64,000 nucleotides of DNA from Earliella scabrosa (Eukaryota > Basidiomycota > Agaricomycetes > Polyporales > Polyporaceae). The notes beneath the pieces are model-generated. The model saw nothing but the letters and a program-made list of their open reading frames with translations. It did not search any database and was not told where the DNA came from. The position numbers and the translations under genes are program-made. The stretch is taken from NCBI GenBank assembly GCA_022605405.1, contig JABYQQ010000003.1, positions 2,232,001 through 2,296,000 of the forward strand, read 5' to 3'. Shown one piece after another: positions 1 through 12,505 of this stretch. Position 1 is the first letter of the stretch. Each line of letters opens with the position of its first letter.

Positions 1-155
1 GCTAGAGACTCGGTGACCGGTCCGAAATAGCCGGGCGTCGAGTACAGTTGTGGACGCCGAGTGCACCGTCTGAACTTGAACAATGTCTCCGTTGTTCTTG
101 AATTCTGACTCCGGCTTATCCCTTGAATACTGTCTCTAGCGTGGACGTGAACACG

Positions 156-2175
156 ATGGATGCGGACTACAAGGCCTCAAAGGAGGCGTTCGTGACGGGG
201 ATGACGGGCTCCAGCATAGGACATGTGAACATGGTCTCCCTTGCCTCGCTGGTGAGCAACATTCGTATTCCACCGCTCAAGATGACCGACAGAGCGTAGC
301 TGTCGATAGCCCTACACTCGGCCGTCCGCACTCGGCTGCCAACATCCCGACGACTGCAGTTTGTGTCCGAGGTCACGCTCCTTACCCTCCCTCTTCTCCT
401 CTCCGTCACCATCTTCGCCAACTCCCCTGCGCTCTTATGCATCCTCATCCTCGTCCCAACTCTCATAATTCTTCTGCTTCCACGCAGGGAGTCCGGCACG
501 TATCTCCCCTCAGCACTCTCGCACAGCCGTCAGTCGTCCCGCACATCCAACCCATCGCGCGACTCGAGCCCATCCCGCTCTCTTGCTATCCCATTAACTC
601 CCCTCCCGGCGTTGACGACATACAGAGCCCATATGCTCCTCTTGACGTTCATCTGCATCCTCGCAGTTGACTTCCCCGTCTTTCCTCGCGCATTGGCCAA
701 GTGCGAGACCTTCGGTGTTTCTTTGGTCAGTCCTATGCTCTCCACAAACGTCATAGACTCACATCCGTCAAGATGGATATCGGTGTAGGCTCCTTTGTCT
801 TCTCTCAAGGAATAGTCTCTGCAATCCCCCTCGTCAAGAATCCGGCGCACCTCACGGCTCCGCTTCTGCCCAAGTTGTCTACGGTCTTGCGCAAGTGCTC
901 CCCAGTCCTTCTTCTCGGACTCTTCAGGACAATCTCAGTCAAGGGGACCGAATACCCAGTAAGCATGTCACCCACATATGTCCCAGTCACTCTCAATTAT
1001 CGCATGTAGGAACATGTCACAGAGTATGGGGTCCACTGGAACTTCTTCATTACACTCGGCATCATCCCAATTCTCCAAGTACTCTTGCATCCCATCATAG
1101 TGCACGTCCCAGTATCTCTGCTCGGCGTTGTTGTAGCCATCTGTATGATTGTCAGCCCTGCCATTTATGCCGTTGTATTAACGTGTCTCCCGGTATAGCC
1201 CATCAACTCGCACTCTCCACCGGAGGGCTCGCTGACTTCATCCTGCATGCTCCGCGTAACGGAGTCCTATCAGCGAATAAGGAGGGAATCATCTCATTGA
1301 CAGGTAAGTCGTCTCGGGATACGTACAGATGATCCTTCGCGTAAACACAACCGTCCAGGTTATCTCGCTATCCACCTCCTAGGGCTGTCCACAGGTACCC
1401 TCGTCCTCGCACCTTCCCCATCCTACTTCCGCCGCCGCCAACAACAGCTCGCACAACAGCACGGCCCCAGCACGGCCCCGCGCCGCCCCTCAACAAGCGA
1501 CTCCGACACCGACGACGACTCCACAGCTCCCGCCTCCACAGCACCCTCGCCCCACGGCGTCGAGCTCCGGCGCGAAAACGACAAGACTGCGACCGAGCTC
1601 TGCTCCTACGCCGTCCTCTGGTGGGTCATCCTCGGCGCACTCAAGCTCTTCGGCATCGGCGCCGCCGTCTCGCGCCGAATGGCGAACCTCCAATACGTCG
1701 TCTGGATCGCAGCGTACAACTCGACCTTCCTCCTCGGCTACCTCGTCCTCGACCTCGTCTTCTTCCCGAGCCCGCTCTCCAAATCCGTCTACTCACCCAC
1801 GTCGAAGCTCAAGGTCCACCCAGACCCGCACCTCCTCAAGGCGACCTCGGCCGGCGGCGCAGCGCGCGACAGGGAGGCGGCGGCAGACGCGAGCATAGGA
1901 GGAAGCGCGCCGCCCCTACTGGAGGCGGTGAACAAGAACGGGCTGGTTCTGTTCTTGCTGGTGCGTGCGCCCTTTGCCTCTTCTGCCTATGCCTATGCCC
2001 ATCCCGACTGACTGCCGTGCGGGCCCAGGCAAACGTCGCGACGGGGCTGGTCAACCTGTCGATGCAGACGATGTACATGTCGGACTGGGCGGCGATGCTC
2101 GTGCTCTCGCTGTACAGCGCCGGGCTGTCCGCGGTCGCGTGGGCGTGCAGGCATCGCAAGATCTGGCGGTTCTGA
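156..2175 (+). CDS. GWT1: GPI-anchor inositol acyltransferase GWT1 (PIG-W family)
   Basis: Acyl-CoA:glucosaminyl-phosphatidylinositol inositol acyltransferase, a multi-pass ER membrane enzyme of GPI-anchor synthesis. The start at 156 gives the family N-terminus ([18 protein letters not shown]). Further family blocks follow in order: [15 protein letters not shown] then [54 protein letters not shown], and the C-terminal [13 protein letters not shown]. They lie in different frames and join through six short GT-AG introns; those I placed are 252-359, 726-772, 959-1009, 1142-1199, one from about 1304 to 1357 and one from about 1960 to 2029. Hydrophobic segments alternate with a Ser/Thr-rich loop near 1480-1560. 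The neighbouring amidase is convergent. The family assignment is firm; the exact ends of the last introns are less so. Confidence 0.9.
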
Positions 2176-2627
2176 TCCCGGGTGTGTCGGTACCGTTACG
2201 TGTCGTTGGGGCGGTGTGTGCCGCATCAGGACGCATGCATCGACAGGTCGGCGAGGTGCTGGGTTGCTGCCGTCATTGTGATCACAACTCAGGATCGACT
2301 CACTCTCTTGGCCTGTCTGGGAGGCCAGAGTTCAACGTTCACACTCGCCGTTGGGTAGTTCACGCTGACTGTTCCGAGCGGACGGTCGGGACGAGTCTGC
2401 GCAGGAACAGAGATGGGGGCTAATATTCGCTGCGGATACGGGCTGTCTTTGTGGGGGTCATGGACTTTAGAACATGTATACAGGGGCCACGCATACACAG
2501 TACCCTACATTCAATCATATTGACGCACCGAGGCCGTACCCGTTCTCTGTTGACTTCCACCCTGGAGGCGGTCCAAGTGTCACCAAAGCCGTGACCCGGC
2601 AAGCGATCGTATCGGACCTGGCTAACC

Positions 2628-5486
2628 TCATCTTCCCCCGAACTCCTGGAGAGCAGCGACCACGACTTCAGTCATTGCAATCACGCCCTCTTCCTCGAGC
2701 GTTCGTCCGATGAGCTGCAGGCCAACCGGGAGACCGTCAAACAGCTCCGGGTCATCTGCAACAGACCGCTCGTCAGCGTCAGCCTGGGGGTCGAGACTCG
2801 GGAGATCGACCGAGCGAAAGGTGAAGATGGAGGCACGCACACATCTTGTACACCGCCTCGTCCTCGTGGTTCCGGAACGCATGCGGGGGCGCAGGCCTGT
2901 CGCGCGCCTTGTCGACGAGCGTGACGGGGAAGACGGACGCGGTGTAGTCGAGGTAGTTGCAGATGCTCGTATAGAAGTCGTCCCTGCATTGCATGTACAT
3001 GTGCATGCATCGCAGATTATTGATTGTTGATTGTTGATCATGAATGTATGGCGTATTCAACATGGCCAGTCGGAGGCATATGGAATCCGGTTGTCTAGTC
3101 AGCACTGAAACACTTACAGATAATGAAGACGGCGGAACACGTACGAGTTGCATCCGTGCGGGCAGGCGGGATACGCCACGGCAGGGCTGATGATCGCGTC
3201 CACCGCGCGCCCCGTCCCCGTCTGAGACACCGTCGCCTCCCAATGGTCGAGGTAAGACTTGCGGAGCGCGCGCTTCTCCTTGTGCAGCTGCCACAGCTGC
3301 GGGCCCCACCGGTGACCGGTGAGTACCCCTTTGTGAGCACCCATGCATCATTGCATGATGGACGACCGGGCAGGGACGCACCTCGTACGCGGACAAGTGG
3401 CGGCGCTCGCCGAGGACGGTGCGCGCGAGGGGCTCGTCGAGCGCATACGCGTGCGCGTCCGTGTCGGGGCTCATCGTCTGGATGAGCGGCTCGCCCGAGC
3501 GTGCGCACTCGGTGCGGTAGTCGACGCCGTCGTCCGCGTTGAATATGCTAGACTGCGAGGCGGCGTTCGAGTCAACGCGGGATAACGACAGACGTCAGCA
3601 CGCCAGTCCGACTGGTACGGCGCAACCCAACCCAACCCAATCACAAGCATGAGCAGTGGAATGGAATTGCAGGGGGTGGGGACGACAGGAGAACGGGCGG
3701 GGGAGGGGGCGATGGGAAGAAGAAGGGGAGAACGTTACGGATACGGACGCCGTTCCTGAGGATCTCCAGGTGCCGGTGGTTCTCCCAATCGATCACTGCG
3801 CGTGTGGAGCACCCGCAGCGCAAGGCATTGGCATGGAACGTAGGCATCGTCAGCCCTCGGCCGTCCTCTCTGGCGCTCGCACCCACGCAGGGACGATGCG
3901 AGCCAAGCACCCTGCAATCGCAAGTACGCACCTTCGTGTCCCGCGGCCTCCAACGCCCTCTTCGCGATCGCCATCGCGCGCACGAGCGGCGGGTGCGGCT
4001 TGACGACCCCATTATCCCACATGACCGCAAAGCACATCCGCCCGCCCCGCCCGCCATGGTCGCCCAGCGCGTACTCGCGCTCGCTCCATTCCTTCCGGAC
4101 GCACAGCGGGTCCTTGCGCCACGGCCGCGCGTCGACGACCGCCTTCGTGAAGACCCTGACGCCCTCGAGCGAGTTCGCCATCGGCCCGAGCACGGACGAG
4201 ATGCTCTCCTGGCCCTCCTGCGCGTTCACCGCGTTGCAGTACGGCAGCCGCTCGTACGACGGGCGCAGCGTATAGAGCCCGCAGAACGCGCTCGGGATCC
4301 GGAGGGAGCTGTCAGGTTTGCCGAGCGTTCGTGATTCGTGTCAGCTCTCTCGGGGTGCGAGACAAAAGAGGAAGGCTGAAGGGGTGGAGGGGCGCGCGAT
4401 GATACGGCAATTCACATGAGGTCACTTACCCCCCGATATCCGTGCCCACGCCGAGGGGGCTGCCACGTAAAGCGAGCAGCGCGCCTTCGCCGCCTGAAGA
4501 CCCGCCTGGGGTCATGTAGCGGTTGTATGGGTTCGTCGTGCGTCCAAAGACATTGTTGAAAGTTTCGCCCCACTGGTGGCAGTATGGTTAACTCTGACGG
4601 TCTGAGAACGTGTCAAAGACACAAAAGAACAAGCCGCCTGTTGTTCCGATGCTCCCGTGTCGCACAACCGCTGACACTGTAGTTTTGACGAGTTATTCAT
4701 AGGGGGCCCAGGCACGCCGCGTCGATGAGGCGTGGACCGAGGCGCGCTGAACGGCTGGTATTGTCCATACAACGGGGCATCGTTCGAGCCGGAGCACTCA
4801 CGAGGACTCACAAAAAGCGTCTGGGGCACATTGGTGCGGACGAATGGGACCGCGCCGGATTCGTAAAGGATCTCAACGAGGACGCTGTCGATATCGGACA
4901 CGCGCCCAATCCAGCTGGCGTATCCTGGGGACAGCGATCCTGAGCGGGAAGGCTGTCGAGAGGGCTTTGTGCCATTGACGCACCCATAATGGTCTCTAGG
5001 CCTTTCAAACAGAACTGGTCCTTGAGAGAGATGGGGAGGCCGTGCAAGGGGCCGATGGGTTTGCCGTGGGTGTGGAGATAGGCATCTACTTCTCGCGCGC
5101 GTTGCAAGGCACGGTCAATGAAGATCTCTGTCAAGCAGTTTGTCTTGAATGGAGAGAGCGGATATGAGTGTGACAGATGGACGGGAAGAAGGGGTTGGAC
5201 AGACCAGCTGTTGGGCGATGATGGCACGTTTGTAGAACGCGGTGGTGACCTCGACCGAGGACCACTGTGCGCTGCGCAGGTTGTCGAGGATTGTCTGTAC
5301 GTTGACAGTCTCGGTGATCTCGAGTTCGCGCTCGGTCAGGATCCCGCAAGTGCGGGGTATGTCAAGCACGTCTCGCTGTTCGTGCGGGGGCGGCTGTATG
5401 GCCCACTCGGGCGGGATGAGGTCGAGCTGGCGCTGCTTCCTGGCTGCGCAGAGGGATCGCCAATCGGACTCGTGTGTCAATGGCAT
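2628..5486 (-). CDS. Amidase-signature family hydrolase (acetamidase/FAAH-like)
   Basis: Amidase-signature enzyme hydrolysing carboxamide bonds; the substrate is not predictable. Several exons on the minus strand carry the Ser-cisSer-Lys triad. The Lys is in SLKDQF (about 5020), the signature GGSSGGEGA with the cis-Ser is near 4490, and the nucleophile Ser is in GTDIGGSLRIP (near 4450-4290). C-terminal blocks typical of fungal acetamidases follow: DHWEATVSQTGTGRAVDAII, NYLDYTASVFPVT and FDGLPVGLQLIGRTLEEE, ending in EFGGR at the stop at 2628. ATG at 5486 gives MPLTHESDW followed by the usual N-terminal helix with RQRQLDLIPPEW-like residues. Coding blocks change frame repeatedly, consistent with about eight introns. 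The 970 bp upstream is shared with the divergent gene starting at 6456. Confidence 0.85.
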
Positions 5487-6455
5487 GGGGAGGATAGGAT
5501 GGAGGGATGATGGGAAGAGCGCGAAGAGCGGAAGCGCGGAAGCGCGGCCGGGTGGCGGGAGGATGTCCGTGATCGGTGGGAGGTTAGACTGAGATTGTGT
5601 TCGTGGGTGGTTGAGCTCTCCTCGCTCGCAGATCTGTCCGCGCTCGCACTGGCAGCTTGTCCTCGCCGGTCTCTGTCACTGTGGCCTGCGGTGCGTATGG
5701 GCAGCGAGCAGGCTGGGCGGGCCGGGGAGGATAAGTATAACGTCATGGCTGGAGGGCGCGTTTGAGACCGGGGGAGCCGCCTTCCGAAAGCGAACGATCA
5801 TGTCTTCTGGCCTAAGCCGCTTTTGAGCACGTTGTTTCCCTGGGTTGCCAACACCGCTCCCCCAGCCATGTCACCTCAGCCATGATACCGCGGAGCATCA
5901 GCCCCGTCTCTCGTGCACGCAGCGATAGCCAGCGCAGAAACTCGCTGCTCGTGCAGGTTCTCGCCGTCGCTGGCCACGGCAGAGAGAGAGAGCTCGAGAA
6001 AAACAAACATACGCGAGTGTGGCCGACTGCGCGGACGAGAGAGCCGGAGAAGCACGAGCTGGGAGATCTGAGATCGAGTCAGAATCAGGAAATATCGGAT
6101 GTTTGGCCGTGTTTGGCGAGAGTGGCACGGCACCAGAGCAAGGGCGCCTTCGTCTCTGCTCGTCGTCGTCGTCGCCGCCGTCGTTGTTGACGTTGGTCTG
6201 CCTGCTTCCCTCGTCGTCGCGCACAGCGACCACCGCCCCCGCCCCCCGCTTCTCCTTCCCCGCCTCCGTTCTTTTCTTTCTCTCTTTAAAACTCTTGCTC
6301 GGACTTCTGTGCGTGAGCTTGATGCTGACCTGACCGTATCTAACCCTTGTCTCCGTTGTCAACCCCCTCGCCCTCGCCGACAACGTCCTCTTTCCCTCCC
6401 CTCTCCCTCCCCGCACCAGCCGAGGTCCAGGCGTAATCCCCTCCGCGCGCAGTCC
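5487..6455. promoter_or_regulatory. Divergent intergenic region, amidase / Q-rich gene
   Basis: This 969 bp region separates the amidase start (minus) from the Gln-rich gene start (plus), so it must hold both promoters. Its right half (6170-6440) is strongly C/T-rich on the plus strand, which is common just upstream of basidiomycete start codons. A TTTAAA at about 6284 is a possible weak TATA-like element. ORFs crossing it look like composition shadows. Confidence 0.4.
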
Positions 6456-9218
6456 ATGGCCGTTCTTGCCCCTCAAGACTGGCATCCACCTAGAGATCAT
6501 AACATGGACGCGCCCTCTCCAAACTCCATCAACCCATCCGTACCCCGCCAGCGCTCCTCCCCTGCAAACGACCACTCTCTCGCTCAGTCCCCCATGTCCC
6601 AGCAACAGCCGTACCCCTACCCTGTCCAGCAACAGCAGGCAGCCTGGTCCCCACCGCCTCAGCAGTTCTATCCCTCCTTCTATCAAAATCCCCATCAGCA
6701 ACCCTATCCCATCCACGGTCATCCTGCGCACCCTCAGCAAGGCCAGATGCCCTATTACGACCCCGCCAACGCCCAGCTCGCTCAGTGGGCATACCAGCAA
6801 ATGATGTTCAACGCCCAGCAGGCGCATCAAATGTCCCAGATGAACCCCATCGGCAGCCAACGAGGCCGCAACGGCGGCAACCCCAACCCCGACTACTTTG
6901 CCCAGAGTCCTATGGCCGGCTTCAGCCCCTTCCCCAGCGGCACGCCTCCCCCTCATCCCTCCCAGCTCCCCGTGGGCTTTTCTCCCACTCCTTCCGAGCA
7001 GGGTTCCCAATATGGCGGTTATCATCCATACCGTCGCCCACAGCGCCAGGGATCGTCCAACCAAGAGGACTGGCGCTCCGGATCGCAGCACTCGGGTTCC
7101 TTCAAGCCACCATACGCACACGCTGATGCCGCAGGCTCGTCCACGTCCGTCAACTCTGGCTCGTCCCAATCGGGCAGTCAGCGACAACGCACGAACAGCA
7201 ATCAAGGCTCAAATGGCAGTGGCTCCGGTACCCCTCCAGGCCATTCACATTCCAAGCAGTCCAGCAGTAGGTCCACAGCGTCTTCTTCCACCCCACCGCC
7301 CGCCACGAACGGCTCTGCCTCGCGTGTCCATCAACGCACCGGATCGTCGTCCTCAAACGCGTCCGCTCGCCCCGTACCCCCTGCCACCACAACGTCATCG
7401 TCCGCGACGCCTCACGTCAACCTGCGAAAACCGTCTCCGTTGTCACAGGGCACCTTCACAGCAGCAGAGAAACGCATGTCCCGGGACGACAGCGATCTTG
7501 CTGCCATGATGGACTCCTCGGGTGGACCTCGGAGTGGAGGGCTCAAAGGACGACTACGACGGGCGCTCTCGCTCAATGCCAACGCGACTCTCCGTGAGGA
7601 AGACGACGAGGACAACCATGGAACACCGCGTCCCAGTATGAGCTCGGCGACGCTCCCCAATGATGACGGCGATTCGACGGCGACAGTCCAGAAGAAGAAG
7701 TCGCGTTCACTGTTCAACTCGAAGTTCAACCGTTCGACCGATAACATCTCGCTGTCGTCGACGATGTCTTCCGCGTCCATGGTGATTCGCAAGCTGGGCT
7801 CCATTGGGAAGCTTGCACGACGGAACTCGCTCGCTGGCATCACCTCGCTGTTCAAAGATAAGAAGGACAAGGAGGACGAGGAGGGTGGCTCGGGCAAGAA
7901 GAGCAAGAAGAAGAAGGGAGAGAAGGGTGCCGTCGCTGACCCGAGTGTCTCTCATGTCACCGCAGAGCTCGACCGCTCGGAATGGAGCTCCAATCCGGAG
8001 ATGGCGGGCCTCAGTCCCGCCGCGCGTCTCGCTCGACAGCATACACTCAAGAGCAACGCGGAGGCGGCTGCTAAGGCCAAGGCCGAGGCCGAAGCTCGTG
8101 CTGCGGCGCAGGCTCAAGGCGGCGCATTGCCGACAACCTGGGAGAAGAACACAACGACTCGACAGGGCGACTCTCCCGCCAAGGTCGGCAGCTCCTCGCG
8201 GGTGAATGAGAATGGGATGCGGGTCGTGGTCGAGCACGATGATTCGGACAGCGACGAAGGGCGCAGCGACGGCGGGCATGATAACCATGCGAACACCTAC
8301 ATTGAGGGCTGGGAGGATGACGAGGACTGGGATGAGGCTCATGACGACGAGGACGTCACCATCCGTCAGGCGCTGGACAACGCGAGCCTGGAGGACGATA
8401 CGGAGATGGAGCCGTGGGCAATCAATGTCCGTAGGAGCGTTGAGCGTACACGTCAACCTGCGAAGGGCATTCTCAAGAGTGAGTGACTCGTTGTCTTGCT
8501 ATTCTCCGCTGATCGTCCATGCCTACACAGAACCTGCAGACGGATCGGACTACACCCAAGATGCGTACCTCCCGCCCAACCCGGCTTTCACCAGGACGCG
8601 ATCCAACTCTTATGACTCGGCACCCGCGTCGAACGAGCTGCCGCCGCTCAGCCACATCCCGCCTTCAGACCCGGCGCAAATCGATGGGCTGCAGCACAAG
8701 CACCATGGTTCGTCAAGTGGGCACTCGCCACAGAACTCGGGCACCTTCCTGCCTCCCTTGTCTTTCGATTCGAACGGTTTGACCATCGACTCACCGAAAC
8801 ACGAGTCGTCGGCGTCGGAACGTGCCCACTCGCCCACTACGGCGACCGAGAAGGCGTCCTTGTTCAACCACCCGAACTCGTCTGCTCCGGCGCTGTCGAC
8901 TATGTTCTCCGCAAACCCGCCGACATTAGCGCACCGTTCTGCCACGGCGCCCGCGAAGCGGCTCGCGTTCGCGGCGAACCTGTCCGTGTACGACACGTTC
9001 CCTGCGAACGTGTACGATAGGCGCAGTGAGCCCGCGACGTGGAGCAGGTTAACGCCGGCGCTGGCGCAGCGTATCAAGGAAGAGCTCAACTCGTATAAGA
9101 TGGAGGAGATGGAGGTGCACGCCGCAAGTCGCGTACAGTACGTCCTTTGGTTCATGTTGTCCGAGTTGGCGCTGATGTCGACCCTCCGCCGTGTTCCAGT
9201 ACGCAATTCTTCGTATGA
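6456..9218 (+). CDS. Gln/Pro/Ser-rich putative scaffold protein, conserved C-terminus
   Basis: Long low-complexity protein of unknown function. I chose ATG 6456 (MAVLAPQDWHPP) because the upstream part of the open frame is C/T-rich leader. The N-terminal third is Q/P/Y-rich (YPYPVQQQQ). The middle is Ser-rich, then comes a basic patch (KKSRSLFNSKF, VIRKLGSIGKLARRNSL, KKSKKKKGEK near 7690-7925), an Ala/Lys coiled segment (8055-8120) and an acidic Asp-rich stretch (8240-8400). Two introns are clear: 8479-8530 and 9138-9199. After the second, the protein ends VHTQFFV with stop 9216-9218. The compact end (VYDTFPANVYDRR, RLTPALAQRIKEELNS, MEEMEVHAASR) looks conserved and reminds me of C-termini of fungal Bni4-like PP1-scaffold proteins; that is recollection, not a computed match. 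Confidence 0.75.
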
Positions 9219-11030
9219 CGCTCCGGATGTGATGCAGTCGTCCCCGTCTCGTCGCTTTAATCTTTTTGCTGTCGATCTTCTGACCCCATGACGACGTACG
9301 AAACAACACTCCTAGTGCCGGCACCATTCAATGTTTATTCTCTGCATCCCCGTCTCCGGTCCGCTTCCTTTCTTGTTCATCATCACTTTTGTCTTACCAA
9401 ACCCCCTAACCCCCTACCCCCACCCCCACCCCTCACCTCTCTAAGTCTTCGTGCACGCCCGGGTTTTTTGGATCAAACATCCGCGGTCTTTGATCTCACT
9501 CAAGTTATAGTATACCCCCCATCCTCACGTGTAATACTATGACGCACGTCGCTTCGCCCGGTCCCTACAGTACAAATGTACGCTGCGCCGTACGTCGCCT
9601 CGCATTCCACAATCACACACACATACACATCCTCACACTCGTTGCACTTGATTGATCTGATCTCTCGCGCCTCTCTCTCTCTTTCTCTCTCTCTCTCGCT
9701 CGTATAGTGTGGTACACATGGACGGACCTTCCGGGAAACATGTCTCTGCTGCCTGCCGCGCTCGCGCTCTCACCTTCACCCTCCTCCGCTCCCCCAGCCC
9801 CAGCCCCAGCCCCAGCCAAGCTCACTAGTACGCAGTCCCGTCTGCCGCGTCGTGTTCACTACATTGCTGCATGCTCTCATATGATCCTCGTTCCGTTCCC
9901 TTTCCCACTCCCGTATCTGCTGCTCGTGTCGCCCCGCCCCGCCTCGCCCCTGCCGCACCCCACACGCAGAAAGCCCCATATCCGAGTCCGGCCGCAAGCT
10001 GAGGCGTTGACGTTCACGTTGAGGACCGATCGCGCCTCGGGTGGTGACCGGTGACCTACTAGTACTATTGCTATTCTTCATTTGATTTCTTTATCGTATT
10101 GCGTTCCCGTAGCTACATCATGTCCTGTTTGTCTTTTGGTGTTATCTGGTGTTCGGTGTGGCAACGTAGAAACCGCGACAAAAGCCAAACTCGCTTGGTG
10201 CAGCAAGATTCGCTGTTCATACGTCGCGCTTCAACGTTCAACGTTCAACGTTTGCGTCGGAAACAGGCTGCACGCCGCCACGTTGTATGGCCTTGATGCG
10301 GCGACCGAGAGGGTATAAGTCACGGCAATTGGCCGGGTTGTCCAGGTGCTGACCGTGGACCAATGGCGCGTCGAGCACGGACGCAAGTATTCATGACACC
10401 TTTGCTTCCTGCGCCACGGGTACGTTAGCGATCGTGTATTGGGGGTAGCTTGTAGTGGTTATCCCTCGGTATCATTCTCGGTGGTACGGTCCACAAATTC
10501 AATCCATCCGAAAGTCACTGCAGGAGAGCACGCCAGAAGGAGCATATGTATGCATCACCCCAGCAGCACCGGTTGGACAATCGCATCGATGATTCATTTC
10601 GATGAGCATACGAGCAGCAATCGCTCGTACGTATACACGTACATGTGAGGGTGTGGTGCAATGTGATGTGAAATCTAGGTGGTAAGGGATGCCGCGAGGG
10701 TGTGGACAGCGATACAGCAGCCTGCCCATGGCGGGGCGAGCGGGAAATGGTACAGTAGTAAGGATACATCCGAGGCTATCTAACCCAATGCGTACTCGTA
10801 TGAACAGAAATGAATAAGGTAGAGATACAAGGGGAGCGAGAGAGCAATCACATAGCATTGATACAGCGACGGGTGGTATGGAGACGGTGGCGGGTATGGA
10901 GGCTGCGAGCGAGTGTCCGGCTGGTCATCCATTCGGGCAGCGTTCAGCGTTCAGCGTGAGCATCAAGTCATGGATGTTGTCCGAGAGCGTGAACCGAGAG
11001 CCGAGATGAGGGGAGGGAAGGTATGGGCGA
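9219..11030. other. Gene-poor stretch with simple repeats
   Basis: No coding region is supported here. It probably contains the 3' UTR of the upstream Q-rich gene and the 3' flank of the small minus-strand gene. Visible simple sequence: C runs with A (9405-9432), a CT-rich microsatellite at about 9667-9698, and about four tandem copies of CCCCAG/CCAGCC at about 9790-9818. Short ORFs have no recognisable features. Confidence 0.6.
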
Positions 11031-11561
11031 TCATGCGCACATCTCGGTGTCCGCGTCCGACACTTCGGACGAGACAGAGACGCGGCGCATGGCCTCGGGC
11101 AGGGTGGGTGTCGCGATAGGGGAGGGCGGCGCGGGGTTTCGTGGCACGAACCGATACGGGTGGACGGCCGCACGGAGGCGCCCCCGGTTCTGCGGGTCGC
11201 GCAGCTCGTGGGCGAGCGGGCCGACGACGAGGTACGCCTTGCCCGACTTGTACTTCTGCAGCTTCTCTGGGATCGGCTTGTTGTTCTCGTCAAGGACCTC
11301 CGCCGGGAGCGGGAGGACGAGCATGGCGTCTGCGTCCTCGTAGGTGTTTGAGAGCACGACGCGGTACTTGTCTGCAGGAAGGTAGGGATGGGGCCGGCGA
11401 ATCGAGCGCATGCTGGCTGATCCCCTGCGGGCCGGCCATGCATCGGTCGGGGAGGACGCGCGGGAGGAGGTCGTGCAAGAGGACGTCGTAGATGAGATGG
11501 AGCATTGGCGACCGCGCGGCCAGTGCTGATTAAAGTCCAGCGGAAGCGGCGCCTGCTGCAT
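11031..11561 (-). CDS. Hypothetical protein, exon structure unresolved
   Basis: I do not recognise this gene. A credible coding block on the minus strand runs from about 11375 down to 11130 (DKYRVVLSNTYEDADAMLVLP, ENNKPIPEKLQKYKSGKAYL, AVHPYRFVPR), followed by a Pro/Ser tail ending in DADTEMCA at 11031. A good acceptor (CCTTCCTGCAG) lies just before DKYRVV. The preceding frame changes quality: a second frame near 11505-11430 gives an amphipathic stretch (MLHLIYDVLLHDLLPRVLP) that looks more like protein than the continuous frame, but I found no clean donor to join them. An additional upstream exon (to about 11763) is possible, with a donor GTGAGT near 11605. Treat the 5' half as provisional. 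Confidence 0.4.
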   Translation of the reverse strand: MQQAPLPLDFNQHWPRGRQCSISSTTSSCTTSSRASSPTDAWPARRGSASMRSIRRPHPYLPADKYRVVLSNTYEDADAMLVLPLPAEVLDENNKPIPEKLQKYKSGKAYLVVGPLAHELRDPQNRGRLRAAVHPYRFVPRNPAPPSPIATPTLPEAMRRVSVSSEVSDADTEMCA

Positions 11562-12505
11562 TCAGGTGAGCGCACGACTACACAGATTTGTGAAGAAGAC
11601 TCACGAGGAGGTCATTAGAATTAACGTTAGTCGTGAATTGCATATTAGGGACGTTAAGGCTCTGTCTGCGAGCGCGGATGTCCGGGAGACAGAGGGAACG
11701 CAGGGGAGGAAGCGTGGGACGAGATCCCGGGGCGACAGAAGGCGAGTTGGAGGAGATGGCCATCTTTATTCAAGGCGTCAGAGGCTTGTTCGAGGTGGTG
11801 ATGATGTTTGAGGTAGATGGCGTGGAATGTCCGACAGAAGATCGCCGATGGGAAAACAAGATGCAAGATGGGTCCGCCTGGGTACCAATCGGAAGGCGCT
11901 GCCTTATTATATCTGAAGAGGGGTATAAGTGGCGTTGGAGGAGAGGTGTGCAAGAAAGGAAGGCGGCGAGGGGACGAGGATTCAGTGCCTCGCATTCAGC
12001 AACCTTTATAGCAAGGAGCGCCTCCTCGCGTGCAGACAGGCAGACATTGTCGCCCACAACTTGCCACGGCGACGAAATCGTCAATAAGTCAATAAGCAGC
12101 GTGGATAGCTCGCGCTCCTTCCTTTGTCTTCACAGAGAGGAGGTGAGTGAAGTCGACCTGGGGGAACAATAGGCTGAACTCACGCGTTGTTTGCCGGTAT
12201 TTACCGCTCGCGTAACCTTGCGTCGGGAGATTCCCCTACCTGCAGCGCGTTCACTTGTCATAGGCATAGTCACAGGAGCTTGCAATCATGTCCCCTTGCG
12301 AGTATATGTCGCCCAAGGAGACATCAATACAGGAGGCCGAGGGTATATCGAGGTGCGACCGGAAGGCGTTCAAGAATCGGGATCGCCAGTGCGCGCCAAC
12401 ACGACGTTTCCCACGTGGGCCATGACAGCACGTGGCCGCGTATTTTCGGCGCTTCGTACTCGAGACTTTTGTCCTGCACTCGGTCCCGTCCATTCTTCGT
12501 TCGCG

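Noticed and set aside
5898..7205. 435-codon minus-strand ORF opposite the Q-rich gene
   Set aside because: It covers the divergent promoter and low-complexity start of the plus-strand gene; its Arg/Gly/Val-rich content mirrors the opposite strand and no domain or splice structure supports it.
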